Below, piece after piece: positions 15,697 to 24,217 of a DNA stretch of 53,094 nt. The stretch spans positions 1 to 53,094 of the forward strand of contig JACWEB010000004.1 of the NCBI GenBank assembly GCA_014653715.1, given 5' to 3'. The position numbers were made by a program, and so were the translations under genes. Position 1 is the stretch's first letter, and every line of letters starts with the position of its first letter. This stretch comes from Pelagibacterales bacterium SAG-MED31 (lineage in GTDB: Bacteria; Pseudomonadota; Alphaproteobacteria; HIMB59; GCA-002718135). The notes under the pieces were generated by a model. The model saw only the letters and a program-made list of their open reading frames with translations. It had not been told where the DNA came from and did no database searches.

Positions 15697-16971
15697 ATGG
15701 GAATTTTAAACATTAAAGAAAAAGTTTTTGGGCTAGATGCAACACAATTAAAATTTGGACAACAAAGCTTAAATGAACTTAGTTGGGAAATAAAAAAATT
15801 TAAACCTAAAATAATTTTATTAGTAATAGACCCTGCTCTTAAAAAATTTAATATTAATAAAAAGATTATTAATCAAATAAAAGTTACCAAAATACAATAT
15901 AAAATTTATCAACAAATAAAAATTGAACCGTCTTTGGACAGTCTTGAGGCTGCATCTGAGTTTGCAAAAAAAAATAAATTTGATCTAATCATTGCAGTTG
16001 GAGGAGGGTCGACAATAGACACTGCAAAAGTAATTAATTTAATTAAAGTTTGTAAGGGTGAGGTTATGGATTATGTTAACCAACCAATTGGAAAAGGTAA
16101 AAAACCTAATAAAAAACTATTGCCTCTTATAGCTATTCCAACAACATCAGGATCTGGTTCAGAAGCTACTACTGTAGCTGTTCTTGATATACCTGAGTTG
16201 AAACTCAAAACTGGTATTTCTCATACTTTGTTAAGACCTTCTTTAGCGCTAGTTGATCCAGAACTCTCTAAATCCTCTCCCTCAGGCGTTACTGCTTCTG
16301 CAGGATTAGATGTTATATGTCATGCTATAGAAAGTTATATATCAAAACCTTATTTTTTAAGAAATAAACCTTTAACACCAGGAGATAGACCTCCTTACCA
16401 AGGCAGTAATCCTATTTCTGATATTTGGTCTTTGCAAGCAATAGAGTACTCGGGTAAATATTTTTTGCGATCGGTTATAAATGCAAAAGATCTTGAGGCG
16501 AAGGGTTTTATGATGCTTAGTGCAACCCTTGCCGGTATAGGTTTTGGATCAGCTGGTGTACATATTCCTCATGCTTGCGCATATCCAATAGCTGGATTAA
16601 AACATTCTTTTAGAGCAAAAGGTTACAAAACTGCTTTTGTTCCTCATGGTATTTCTGTATTTTTAACTGCACCAGCATCTTTTAGATTTACCTATAGTTC
16701 AAATCCTAAAAAACATATAAAGGCAGCAGAGCTATTAAAAGGCTCTCCAATAAAAAATCCTAATAAAGAAAGTCTTCCTAAAGAATTAATCAGAATTATG
16801 AAAAAAATTAATACACCAACTGGCTTAAAAGATTTGGGATATACAAAAAAAGACTTACCTGAATTAATTTCTGGATCATTTAAACAGCAGCGCTTACTAG
16901 CATTATCTCCTAAAAAAGTTCAAGAAAAAGACATTAAAAATATATTAGAACAATCAATGAAAAACTGGTAA
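15697..16971 (+). CDS. Iron-dependent alcohol dehydrogenase, hydroxyacid-oxoacid transhydrogenase type
   Basis: A 424-aa group III (Fe-ADH) enzyme. NAD-binding motifs are GGGSTIDTAKVINL and AIPTTSGSGSEATT. The four metal ligands are visible as Asp205 and His209 (DVICHAIESY), His292 (HIPHACAYPI) and His317 (VPHGISVFLTAPASFRFT). The segment from IPHACAYPIAGL to the PHG..V.LTAPA.FRFT pattern is like hydroxyacid-oxoacid transhydrogenase (ADHFE1), which oxidises 4-hydroxybutyrate to succinic semialdehyde with 2-oxoglutarate as acceptor. Ordinary 4-hydroxybutyrate dehydrogenase is the main alternative. It starts 3 nt after the symporter and is followed by a lactonase-like gene, a pair reminiscent of the Agrobacterium gamma-butyrolactone operon. 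Confidence 0.85.
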   Translation: MGILNIKEKVFGLDATQLKFGQQSLNELSWEIKKFKPKIILLVIDPALKKFNINKKIINQIKVTKIQYKIYQQIKIEPSLDSLEAASEFAKKNKFDLIIAVGGGSTIDTAKVINLIKVCKGEVMDYVNQPIGKGKKPNKKLLPLIAIPTTSGSGSEATTVAVLDIPELKLKTGISHTLLRPSLALVDPELSKSSPSGVTASAGLDVICHAIESYISKPYFLRNKPLTPGDRPPYQGSNPISDIWSLQAIEYSGKYFLRSVINAKDLEAKGFMMLSATLAGIGFGSAGVHIPHACAYPIAGLKHSFRAKGYKTAFVPHGISVFLTAPASFRFTYSSNPKKHIKAAELLKGSPIKNPNKESLPKELIRIMKKINTPTGLKDLGYTKKDLPELISGSFKQQRLLALSPKKVQEKDIKNILEQSMKNW

Positions 16972-16980
16972 TTTAAAAAT

Positions 16981-17796
16981 ATGTATGAAAACACAATATC
17001 ATTTAATACAAATATCAAACTGTATATGTTTCAAACGGGTATTTTAAAAACTAAATTAAAATATATCAAAATGAATCAATCGAATGAAGATTTTGAAATC
17101 CCTGTCCCGTGGTTTTTAATTAAACACCCAGAGGGTGATGTAGTAATAGATGGTGGAAATGCTATTGAAGTTGCTATTGATAAACACTCTCATTGGGGAG
17201 ACGTAGTAGCTGCGTATGATCCTTTAATGCAAAAATCTGAAAATTGTATTGATCAAGCAAAGAGTGTTGGAATTAATATATCTGATGTAAGATATTTAAT
17301 TCAATCGCACTTACATCTTGATCATACAGGTGGGATTGGTCGATTTCCTAATGCAACACACATAGTTCAGAGATTAGAATATGATTATGCTTATAATCCA
17401 GATTGGTTTGCCTCTGCTGCATACATAAGAAAAGATTTTGATAAACCTAATATTGAATGGAAATTTTTAAATGACAAGAAAACTGACTTCTTTGATTTAT
17501 ACGGAGATGGAGTAATAAAGATTATTTTTACACCAGGTCATGCGCCAGGTCATCAATCTATATTACTCAACCTCCCTAAAACAGGTCATGTTTTATTAAC
17601 AATAGATGCAGCTTATACGATGGATCACTGGAATAATAAATGCTTACCAGGCCTTCTTCATTCTTCTTCTGATGCTGCAAAATCAGTGACCAAATTAAGA
17701 AAAATAGCAAAAGAAAATAAGGCAATTATAGTGACGGGACATGATCCTGATGCATGGGCTACATTTAAAAAGGCACCCACTTTTTATTACGAATAA
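16981..17796 (+). CDS. Metallo-beta-lactamase-fold hydrolase, lactonase-like (AttM/AiiA group)
   Basis: A 271-aa cytoplasmic MBL-fold protein. It carries the HxHxDH signature (SHLHLDHTGG: His110, His112, Asp114, His115), His187 (TPGHAPGHQS), Asp209 (LTIDAAY) and His254 (VTGHDPDAW), the ligand set expected for a dinuclear zinc site. The motif spacing resembles AiiA/AttM lactonases that open gamma-butyrolactone or acyl-homoserine lactones. Placed 9 nt after a 4-hydroxybutyrate-oxidising-type enzyme, a gamma-lactone hydrolase role is the most economical reading. Other MBL hydrolases are possible. It is the last gene of the tight plus-strand run. Confidence 0.82.
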   Translation: MYENTISFNTNIKLYMFQTGILKTKLKYIKMNQSNEDFEIPVPWFLIKHPEGDVVIDGGNAIEVAIDKHSHWGDVVAAYDPLMQKSENCIDQAKSVGINISDVRYLIQSHLHLDHTGGIGRFPNATHIVQRLEYDYAYNPDWFASAAYIRKDFDKPNIEWKFLNDKKTDFFDLYGDGVIKIIFTPGHAPGHQSILLNLPKTGHVLLTIDAAYTMDHWNNKCLPGLLHSSSDAAKSVTKLRKIAKENKAIIVTGHDPDAWATFKKAPTFYYE

Positions 17797-17855
17797 TGCT
17801 ATAAATTCTGATTTCATTTTAGAATCGTAAATTATGATTAATATGAAATTTGATT

Positions 17856-18494
17856 ATGTTATCTAAGGTTATAACTATAGCTCAACAAAAAGGTGGAACT
17901 GGTAAGACAACACTGGCTGTTAATTTAGCTCTATCTTTTATTAAATTTCACAATTTTAAAGTAGCAATAATTGATACTGATCCTCAAGGCAGTCTTGGTA
18001 AGTGGTATATGATTAGGAATGATAAGGGATATTCAAATAAAAACCTTACATTTAAAACAGCAAGTTTATGGGGAGCTCAGTATGAGTCTAAAATTTTAAA
18101 GGAAACTAATGATGTTATAATAATTGACACTCCTCCAAAAATTGAATCTGATGCAAGACCAGCAATAGAAGCGGCTGATCTGGTGCTGATACCCCTTGCT
18201 CCATCTCATGTTGACTTTTGGGCAACTGAAGCAATTATTGAAATAGCAAAAAAAGCAAAAAGAAAAATATTAACACAAATTAATAGAGCCAATCATCGCT
18301 CTAAATTAATTCAAGATACTTATGACTATATTAAAAGTATTAATGTTTTATCCACTAATACTTTATTAGGTCACAGACAAATCTTTGTATCCTCAATGGG
18401 AGAAGGCAGAACTGTTGTTGAAAAGCAAAGAAAAGGTAAGGCTATTGAGGAAATAAAGGCAATAACAAATAAAATTATAAGTGAATTAAACTAA
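17856..18494 (+). CDS. Orphan ParA/MinD-type ATPase
   Basis: A 212-aa protein with the deviant Walker A of ParA ATPases (QQKGGTGKTT), the D-T-D-P-Q-G motif (Walker A') and the D-T-P-P Walker B-type segment. I choose the ATG at 17856; the track uses a TTG six bases upstream. There is no ParB or recognisable centromere-like repeat nearby, so this is not the chromosomal parAB locus. Stand-alone ParAs can position protein clusters, chemoreceptors or enzymes in the cell. It follows the catabolic operon by 59 nt and converges with the TMAO permease gene. Confidence 0.85.
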   Translation: MLSKVITIAQQKGGTGKTTLAVNLALSFIKFHNFKVAIIDTDPQGSLGKWYMIRNDKGYSNKNLTFKTASLWGAQYESKILKETNDVIIIDTPPKIESDARPAIEAADLVLIPLAPSHVDFWATEAIIEIAKKAKRKILTQINRANHRSKLIQDTYDYIKSINVLSTNTLLGHRQIFVSSMGEGRTVVEKQRKGKAIEEIKAITNKIISELN

Positions 18495-18555
18495 AATATT
18501 ATACAAGACATTCCTTAATTTTTATAAGACACTTTATTAGGTTATTAGGAAATTT

Positions 18556-20616
18556 TTATTCTATACCTAGTAATTTTTTTCTTTCATTTGACCAAGTTCT
18601 AATTAGATTATCTACAGCAAGACATATAAATGATATAAATATTCCAAGAGTAAAACCAATTCCTGCTCCATTTGGTCGAGACAAACTTCCCATTATTAAC
18701 TGACCTAGGTCTTCTGTTCCAATTAAAGCCCCAAGTACAATCATCATCAAAGCAAATATCACTGTTTGATTTATCCCAAGCATAATATGAGGTAATGCCA
18801 GTGGTAAATCAATCAATCGCCATCTTTGCATTTTTGATACTCCAGACATTGATCCTGCATCATGTAATGATGGTGGTACACTTCTTAAACCTTCAACAGT
18901 ATATCTTGTTGCAGGTACACTGGCATATACAATTGCAGCAATCATCACTGAAGTGTCTGTAATACCAAATAAAAGAATTACTGGTATTAAATAAATGAAT
19001 GATGGAAACGTTTGAAAAAAATCACATAAAGATAGAATTGATTTACTAGCAAAATTGTTTTGAGAACACAATGACCCCACTATAATTCCTGAAATAGCTG
19101 AAACACTAACAGCAAATGTTGCCATATATAAAGTAATAAGAGCTCTGTCCCAGTATTCAGATAAAGCAATGAAAAGAATAAGACTGCCCACTATTAAGCA
19201 AGATCTTATTCCTCCAATAATATAACCTGCTCCCATAAATAATAGAAAAGTAGAGATTACAGGCATATTAAGGTAAGCTTGTTTCATTGGTCCTAAGACA
19301 TTTGTTAGTAAAAAAATATTAAAGGTATTTAAATAATAAAAAAAAGTATTCCAAATCCAGTCAACAAAGGCATCTAAAATAGGAGATACTGTCAGACCTT
19401 TATTAAAAGGAATTAAATATAAATAATTAAATCCTTCAGGAAAATAATAGGAAGCAAAGAAAGCAACTATTGAACAAATAATAGTAAAGAAGATAAAAAA
19501 AATAGATAATCTATTTCTTTGATAAAAACCAAGATTAGCAAAATAGTCCTTTTGCTTGTTAGCCCAAGCTAAAGAGAGTTTATCTAATACTACAGCAATA
19601 ATTACAACACAAATTCCTATTTCTGCAGCTTTACCAATTTTAAGTGAGTTTAGTGCAACTTTTAAATTAAATCCTAGTCCTTTTGCACCAATAAAAGCTG
19701 CAATTGTTGTCATTGCTAAACATTGCATAATAACCTGATTTACACCGATTAATATATCTCTTCTAGCAGTAGGTATTAAAACTCTAAACAAGAGTTGAAA
19801 TTTATTACAACCACTCATTAATCCTGATTCAATTACTTCAGGAGATATTTTTTTTAATCCTAATATAGTAAGTCTCACCATTGGTGGAGTAGCAAAAATT
19901 ATTGTTGCTATAGATCCTGCATGGTCTCCAACACCAAATAAAACAACAATTGGGACCAGATAAGAAAAGTGAGGCATGGTTTGTGCAACATTTAAAATTG
20001 GTTGAAGAGTAGCTTCAACTCTTTTACTTAAATATCCCCAAATACCTAAAGATAAACCAAGGATAAAACATACAGGAGCTGTAAATAATACTAATGATAA
20101 AGTCTGCATTGAAGGCTCCCATTGGCCAAAAACTGAAACATATAAAAATCCAATACCAGCTATTATTGCCAATCTAATTCCTTCAAGTTTATAACCGATT
20201 ATAGCAGCACCAATTACAACAGCCGTCCACGGAAGTGCAGGTATATAAAGCCATGAGAATGTTTTTGTTATACCATCACCCAGTATCGAGGATACTGTTT
20301 GATAACCTCCTAAAAAAATTTCTCTAATAAAAATTATAAAAAATAATACAGAATTAGATATTGAACGAGTAATGATTCTAAATAAAGTTTTATCTTCATA
20401 CATCTGCCAATCAGGATCCCAAACTGGTACAGTAAACCAATTGAACATCAAGTTATCCAATAAAGTATTAAAGATTAAAGGAATATCTTTTAATAAAGGA
20501 GGCAATCTCCAAAAATAACTAGCTTCATTCTTAGGTACAAAAAAATATAAAATTAAAAAAATAAAAAAAAGAAAAAGAAATTGTTTCTGTCTTGATTTTT
20601 TAATATCTTCAAACAT
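18556..20616 (-). CDS. tmoW: TMAO/betaine-type ABC transporter permease with two fused permease domains (TmoW-like)
   Basis: The track start (20634) is TTG; the ATG at 20616 with upstream GGA is more likely and removes the overlap with the ATPase gene. It is about 686 aa with many membrane helices and two BPD_transp_1 domains in one chain. Each has its own EAA-type loop, recognisable as SGLMSGCNKFQLLFRVLIPTA and AGSMSGVSKMQRWRLIDLPLA. Proline/glycine-betaine permeases (ProW-like) normally have a single such domain, so this is a fused dimer. It lies in the order binding protein - ATPase - permease beside tmm and tdm, which identifies it as the TMAO-importer permease. The symbol follows the TmoXVW naming as I remember it. 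Confidence 0.82.
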   Translation of the reverse strand: MFEDIKKSRQKQFLFLFFIFLILYFFVPKNEASYFWRLPPLLKDIPLIFNTLLDNLMFNWFTVPVWDPDWQMYEDKTLFRIITRSISNSVLFFIIFIREIFLGGYQTVSSILGDGITKTFSWLYIPALPWTAVVIGAAIIGYKLEGIRLAIIAGIGFLYVSVFGQWEPSMQTLSLVLFTAPVCFILGLSLGIWGYLSKRVEATLQPILNVAQTMPHFSYLVPIVVLFGVGDHAGSIATIIFATPPMVRLTILGLKKISPEVIESGLMSGCNKFQLLFRVLIPTARRDILIGVNQVIMQCLAMTTIAAFIGAKGLGFNLKVALNSLKIGKAAEIGICVVIIAVVLDKLSLAWANKQKDYFANLGFYQRNRLSIFFIFFTIICSIVAFFASYYFPEGFNYLYLIPFNKGLTVSPILDAFVDWIWNTFFYYLNTFNIFLLTNVLGPMKQAYLNMPVISTFLLFMGAGYIIGGIRSCLIVGSLILFIALSEYWDRALITLYMATFAVSVSAISGIIVGSLCSQNNFASKSILSLCDFFQTFPSFIYLIPVILLFGITDTSVMIAAIVYASVPATRYTVEGLRSVPPSLHDAGSMSGVSKMQRWRLIDLPLALPHIMLGINQTVIFALMMIVLGALIGTEDLGQLIMGSLSRPNGAGIGFTLGIFISFICLAVDNLIRTWSNERKKLLGIE

Positions 20617-20623
20617 TAAATAT

Positions 20624-21670
20624 TTATTTTCCAAATAGAACTTTAATTACTTTTGAAGGTTGTAAAATACCGACAGGCTCATTATTTTTTTTAGAGTCGA
20701 TAACAGTTAAGTTTTCTTTACTTTCTAAAATTGACTCTGCAACAGTTTCAATTATGGCATCTTTAGATACGGTATTATTACCTGCTAAAGATTGATTATA
20801 TTTATCCATAATAGATTCAATTTTTAGTACTTTTTCTCTTGGAACATCTTCTGTAAATTTTTTAACATATTCTGTGGCAGGATTAAGTACTATGTTATCA
20901 GGTGTATCTAGTTGTTCAATTATACCATCTTTCATTATTGCAATTCTATCCGCCAGTCTAAGAGCTTCATCAAAATCATGTGTAACAAACATAATAGTTT
21001 TGTGAAGAGAGTCTTGTAATCGTAAAAACTCATCCTGCATTTCTTTTCTTATTAATGGATCAAGAGCAGAAAACGGTTCATCTAAAAACCAAATATCAGG
21101 TTCAACTGCAAGTGATCTAGCAATACCCACTCTTTGTTGTTGACCTCCAGATAATTCTCTTGGAAAATAATTTTCTCTTCCTTTTAAGCCAACAAGCTCA
21201 ACCATTTCCATAGCTTTTGTTATACTTTCATCTGTTGGAAGACCTTTGATTATAAGAGGAAAGGCAATATTTTCTAAAACAGTTTTATGAGGCAAAAGTG
21301 CAAAACTTTGGAAAACCATACCCATTTTATTTCTTCTTAATTCAATAAGCTGTTTACTATTCATCTCGAGTAAATTTTTTCCATCAATAAATATATTACC
21401 TGAAGTGGGATCTGTTAATCTAGAGATACAACGAAGAAGTGTTGACTTCCCAGATCCTGAAAGCCCCATTACTACTAACATTTCACCTTTATTAATTTCA
21501 AAGGAAGCATTATTTACACCAATTATACAGCCAGCTTTTTGAAATTCTTCAGCAGATATAGGACCACTTGCATTTGCTAATAGTTTAGCTGCGTTGTTTC
21601 CAAAGATTTTATATACAGACTCACATTTGATTACTGGTTCTTTACCTATTGTTGATGAGTCATTTAACAT
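20624..21670 (-). CDS. tmoV: TMAO/betaine-type ABC transporter ATPase (TmoV-like)
   Basis: A 348-aa ATPase of the ProV/OpuAA family. It has Walker A GLSGSGKST, signature LSGGQQQRVGIA, Walker B IWFLDEPFSALDP and switch His (FVTHDFDEA). An N-terminal arm before the Walker A (residues 1-~60) is typical of glycine-betaine transport ATPases. The C-terminal region after ~residue 270 is a short regulatory-type extension rather than a full tandem CBS pair. It energises TMAO uptake with the adjacent double permease and the periplasmic protein. It lies 105 nt downstream of the binding-protein gene with a hairpin in between, and 7 nt before the permease. Confidence 0.87.
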   Translation of the reverse strand: MLNDSSTIGKEPVIKCESVYKIFGNNAAKLLANASGPISAEEFQKAGCIIGVNNASFEINKGEMLVVMGLSGSGKSTLLRCISRLTDPTSGNIFIDGKNLLEMNSKQLIELRRNKMGMVFQSFALLPHKTVLENIAFPLIIKGLPTDESITKAMEMVELVGLKGRENYFPRELSGGQQQRVGIARSLAVEPDIWFLDEPFSALDPLIRKEMQDEFLRLQDSLHKTIMFVTHDFDEALRLADRIAIMKDGIIEQLDTPDNIVLNPATEYVKKFTEDVPREKVLKIESIMDKYNQSLAGNNTVSKDAIIETVAESILESKENLTVIDSKKNNEPVGILQPSKVIKVLFGK

Positions 21671-21721
21671 TATAAACTTATAGCACTCAAAAGTTGATTA
21701 ATTAAAAAGAAAATTATTAAA

Positions 21722-21756
21722 TTTAAAAAAATCCCCCCTAAATATAGAGAGGATTT
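21722..21756 (-). terminator. Hairpin with U-tract between TMAO binding protein and ATPase genes
   Basis: On the minus strand the RNA would read AAAUCCUCUC, an 8-nt loop, then GGGGGGAUUU followed by more U. This is a 10-bp stem with two G-U pairs and a U-run. It sits just after the stop of the binding-protein gene, where a partial terminator would give more binding protein than ATPase and permease, a common arrangement in ABC operons. Confidence 0.65.
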
Positions 21757-21775
21757 ATAAAAAAAAAGATTACGA

Positions 21776-22726
21776 CTAGTTCATCCAAAGATCCATAAGA
21801 TCTCTGTGATCAGCAATAAATTGAGTTGCAGCATCAGCATGACTCATGCCTTGATTGTCAACTAGATCTGCCATTAGGCCGATTTGAGGCGCAGTAAATG
21901 ACATTTTTGTATAAAATTTATACGCTGCTGGATGAGTAATTGGGAACTTGATATGAGCAGCTTTTTTAAGCCATCCCTTTGGTGAACCACAACCAGTAGT
22001 TTCTAAAGACCCACCATTTTCAAGTCTGCAACCCTCAAAGTAAGGAGGGAAATCAATAAATGTAAATCCTGAAGCATCTGTGAAATTCGGAGACCAGTTA
22101 AAAATTACTGTTCCTCTTCCTTCCTTCTTTGCTGCATCAAGTTCTGCCCATAATGCATCAGCACTACCTGCAAACTTAACCATCCATAAATCATCAATTC
22201 CTAGACCTTTTAGTCTGTTAGGCATAACGTCAGTATGCCACTCGTAAGGTCCTTCTAACCATCTACCTTTACCACCTGAGTCAGCAGTAGCAAAGTTAGC
22301 TGCACACTCTGGTGATTTAAGAGCTTCCCAATTAGGTAGTCCTGGGCACAAACCCTCATCAATAACCCAGTTAGGAATTCCCATTTCCTCAAAAGTTATA
22401 AGATCATGACTTCCAGCATCAATTAAGCCACCTTTATCCATAGCTTCATAAAATGGAAGAGCCATTGTAGACTCCCAAGTCTCATGTGCTACGTGCAGAT
22501 CACCAATTCTTACAGCTTCATATCTGGAAGCTGATTCAGCTGGAACTAATTCAGCAGTAAACCCTTGTTCTTCAAAAATTTGTGCCATAACATTTGCCAT
22601 TACTATTTGACTTGACCAGTTAAGCACAGGTATTCTAATTGGATCAGCAGCTTTAGCAATACTTCCAAATATTGTGAATGAAAGAATCACAGAAGCTAAA
22701 ATAAATCCTTTAAAAAATTTTACCAT
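21776..22726 (-). CDS. tmoX: Periplasmic TMAO/betaine-type binding protein (TmoX-like)
   Basis: A 316-aa substrate-binding protein of the OpuAC/ProX type. A signal peptide covers residues 1-26 and probably cuts after SIAKA, before ADPIRIP. The mature protein begins with the N-W-S-S-Q-I-V-M segment seen in TMAO/quaternary-amine binding proteins and is rich in Trp and Tyr, which make the cation-pi cage for methylated nitrogen in this family. It is the first gene of the transporter operon, divergent from tmm, with a strong GGAGG ribosome site. Clustering with tmm and tdm favours TMAO over glycine betaine as substrate. I cannot exclude choline or betaine. Confidence 0.85.
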   Translation of the reverse strand: MVKFFKGFILASVILSFTIFGSIAKAADPIRIPVLNWSSQIVMANVMAQIFEEQGFTAELVPAESASRYEAVRIGDLHVAHETWESTMALPFYEAMDKGGLIDAGSHDLITFEEMGIPNWVIDEGLCPGLPNWEALKSPECAANFATADSGGKGRWLEGPYEWHTDVMPNRLKGLGIDDLWMVKFAGSADALWAELDAAKKEGRGTVIFNWSPNFTDASGFTFIDFPPYFEGCRLENGGSLETTGCGSPKGWLKKAAHIKFPITHPAAYKFYTKMSFTAPQIGLMADLVDNQGMSHADAATQFIADHRDLMDLWMN

Positions 22727-22880
22727 ATTTCCTCCTGTTTGATTTTTGAATTTAAATCTAATTAATTGATATGCTCATCAAATCATAAAACTGTAAAGAA
22801 TTTCTTATTTTGAAACAAAATTTTACTTTAAAAAATGAAAAATTAGTACAATAATTACTCTTTATTTTCTGGGGGGATTA
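22727..22880. promoter_or_regulatory. Divergent promoter region between tmoX and tmm
   Basis: This 154-nt AT-rich gap must hold the promoters for both the transporter operon and tmm. I see a TACAAT-like -10 upstream of tmm, a short inverted repeat TTGAT-ATGCTC-ATCAA nearer tmoX, and one TGAAACA half-site shared with the palindrome after iclR. None is strong enough to call separately. Confidence 0.5.
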
Positions 22881-24215
22881 ATGACAAAAGTAGCTATAAT
22901 TGGTTCAGGCCCATGTGGGCTGTCAATATTAAGAGCTTTTCAACAAGCTGAAGAGAAAGGACACATCATTCCTGAAATTGTTTGCTATGAGAAACAAAAA
23001 GATTGGGGAGGTTTATGGAATTATAGTTGGAGGACTGGCTCTGATCAATACGGTGACCCCGTCCCAAATAGTATGTATCGTTATTTATGGTCCAATGGCC
23101 CTAAGGAATGCTTAGAGTTTGCTGACTATTCTTTTGATGAACATTTTAATCAACCAATTCCATCTTTCCCTCCAAGAGAAGTTTTGTATGATTATATTTT
23201 AGGCAGAGCCAAAAAAGCAAATATTAAGAAGTATATAAAATTTAATACAACAGTTACACAAGCAAAATATAATGGAAGTCAGTTTGAAATTTCTACATTA
23301 AATAAAATAGATAATACTTTAAATACAAATAATTTTGATTATCTTGTTGTGGCATCAGGTCATTTTTCGGTGCCGTATATTCCTGAATATGATGGAATGA
23401 AATCTTTTCCTGGTAGAATTTTACATGGTCATGATTTTAGAGACGCAGAAGAATTTAGAAATAAAGATGTGGTTGTTTTAGGTAGCAGTTATTCAGCTGA
23501 GGATATATCACTTCAATGTTACAAATATGGTGCAAAGTCTGTCACTATTGGATATCGAAACAATCCTATGGGCTTTAAGTGGCCAGATGGAATGAAAGAA
23601 GTTTATTATTTAGATAGATTAGAAGGGAACAAGGCAATTTTTAAAGATGGTCATGAACAAAATGCTGATGCAATTATATTATGCAGCGGCTATCTCCATC
23701 ACTTCCCCTATCTTGAAGATACTTTAAAACTTAAAACAGGAAATAGATTATATCCACCCAAGCTATATAAAGGTGTTGTTTGGCAAGATAATCATAAAAT
23801 GATGTATCTAGGTATGCAAGATCAATTCCATACTTTTAACATGTTTGATTGCCAAGCTTGGTTTGCAAGAGATGTAATAATGGATAAAATAAAAATGCCT
23901 AGTGATGAAGAAATAGAAAAAAATATTAGTAAATGGGTATCAGAAGAGGAGATTTTAGAAGATCCAATTCAAATGATTGATTTTCAAACTGAATATACGA
24001 AAGATTTGCACGCTTCATCTGACTATCCTAAAATTAATTTTGAATTAATCAGAGAGCATTTCAAAAATTGGGAGCACCATAAAGAAGAAGATATAATGAC
24101 TTATAGAAATAATTCTTTTTCATCACCTGTTACAGGAACAATAGCTCCTATTCACCATACACCTTGGGCAGAAGCGATGGATGATTCAATGGATACATTT
24201 ATGAAGTCTAAATAA
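22881..24215 (+). CDS. tmm: Trimethylamine monooxygenase (flavin-containing)
   Basis: A 444-aa FAD- and NADPH-dependent enzyme that oxidises trimethylamine to TMAO in the cytoplasm. It has the FAD fingerprint GSGPCG (residues 8-13), the FMO-type motif FPGRILHGHDF (~174-184) and the NADPH-site motif GSSYSAED (~200-207), all at positions usual for bacterial Tmm (~440-460 aa). The ribosome site is a run of six G. It is divergent from the TmoXVW-type transporter and convergent with the cupin and tdm genes. This combination (importer, Tmm, Tdm) is the known marine TMA/TMAO catabolic set. It could accept other tertiary amines or dimethylsulfide, as reported for the family. Confidence 0.92.
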   Translation: MTKVAIIGSGPCGLSILRAFQQAEEKGHIIPEIVCYEKQKDWGGLWNYSWRTGSDQYGDPVPNSMYRYLWSNGPKECLEFADYSFDEHFNQPIPSFPPREVLYDYILGRAKKANIKKYIKFNTTVTQAKYNGSQFEISTLNKIDNTLNTNNFDYLVVASGHFSVPYIPEYDGMKSFPGRILHGHDFRDAEEFRNKDVVVLGSSYSAEDISLQCYKYGAKSVTIGYRNNPMGFKWPDGMKEVYYLDRLEGNKAIFKDGHEQNADAIILCSGYLHHFPYLEDTLKLKTGNRLYPPKLYKGVVWQDNHKMMYLGMQDQFHTFNMFDCQAWFARDVIMDKIKMPSDEEIEKNISKWVSEEEILEDPIQMIDFQTEYTKDLHASSDYPKINFELIREHFKNWEHHKEEDIMTYRNNSFSSPVTGTIAPIHHTPWAEAMDDSMDTFMKSK

Positions 24216-24217
24216 AT

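Noticed and set aside
17850-17855. TTG or upstream starts in the track for several genes (17850, 20634, 46076, 50031, and GTG 13347)
   Set aside because: In each case an in-frame ATG with an acceptable ribosome site follows within 24 bases.
17797-17855. Possible terminator hairpin after the lactonase-like gene (ATTCT...AGAAT)
   Set aside because: The arms are only five A/T-rich base pairs, which is expected by chance here.
18495-18555. Terminator between the convergent parA-like and permease genes
   Set aside because: TTCCTTAAT and ATTAGGAA are near-complementary but imperfect and widely spaced; not convincing.
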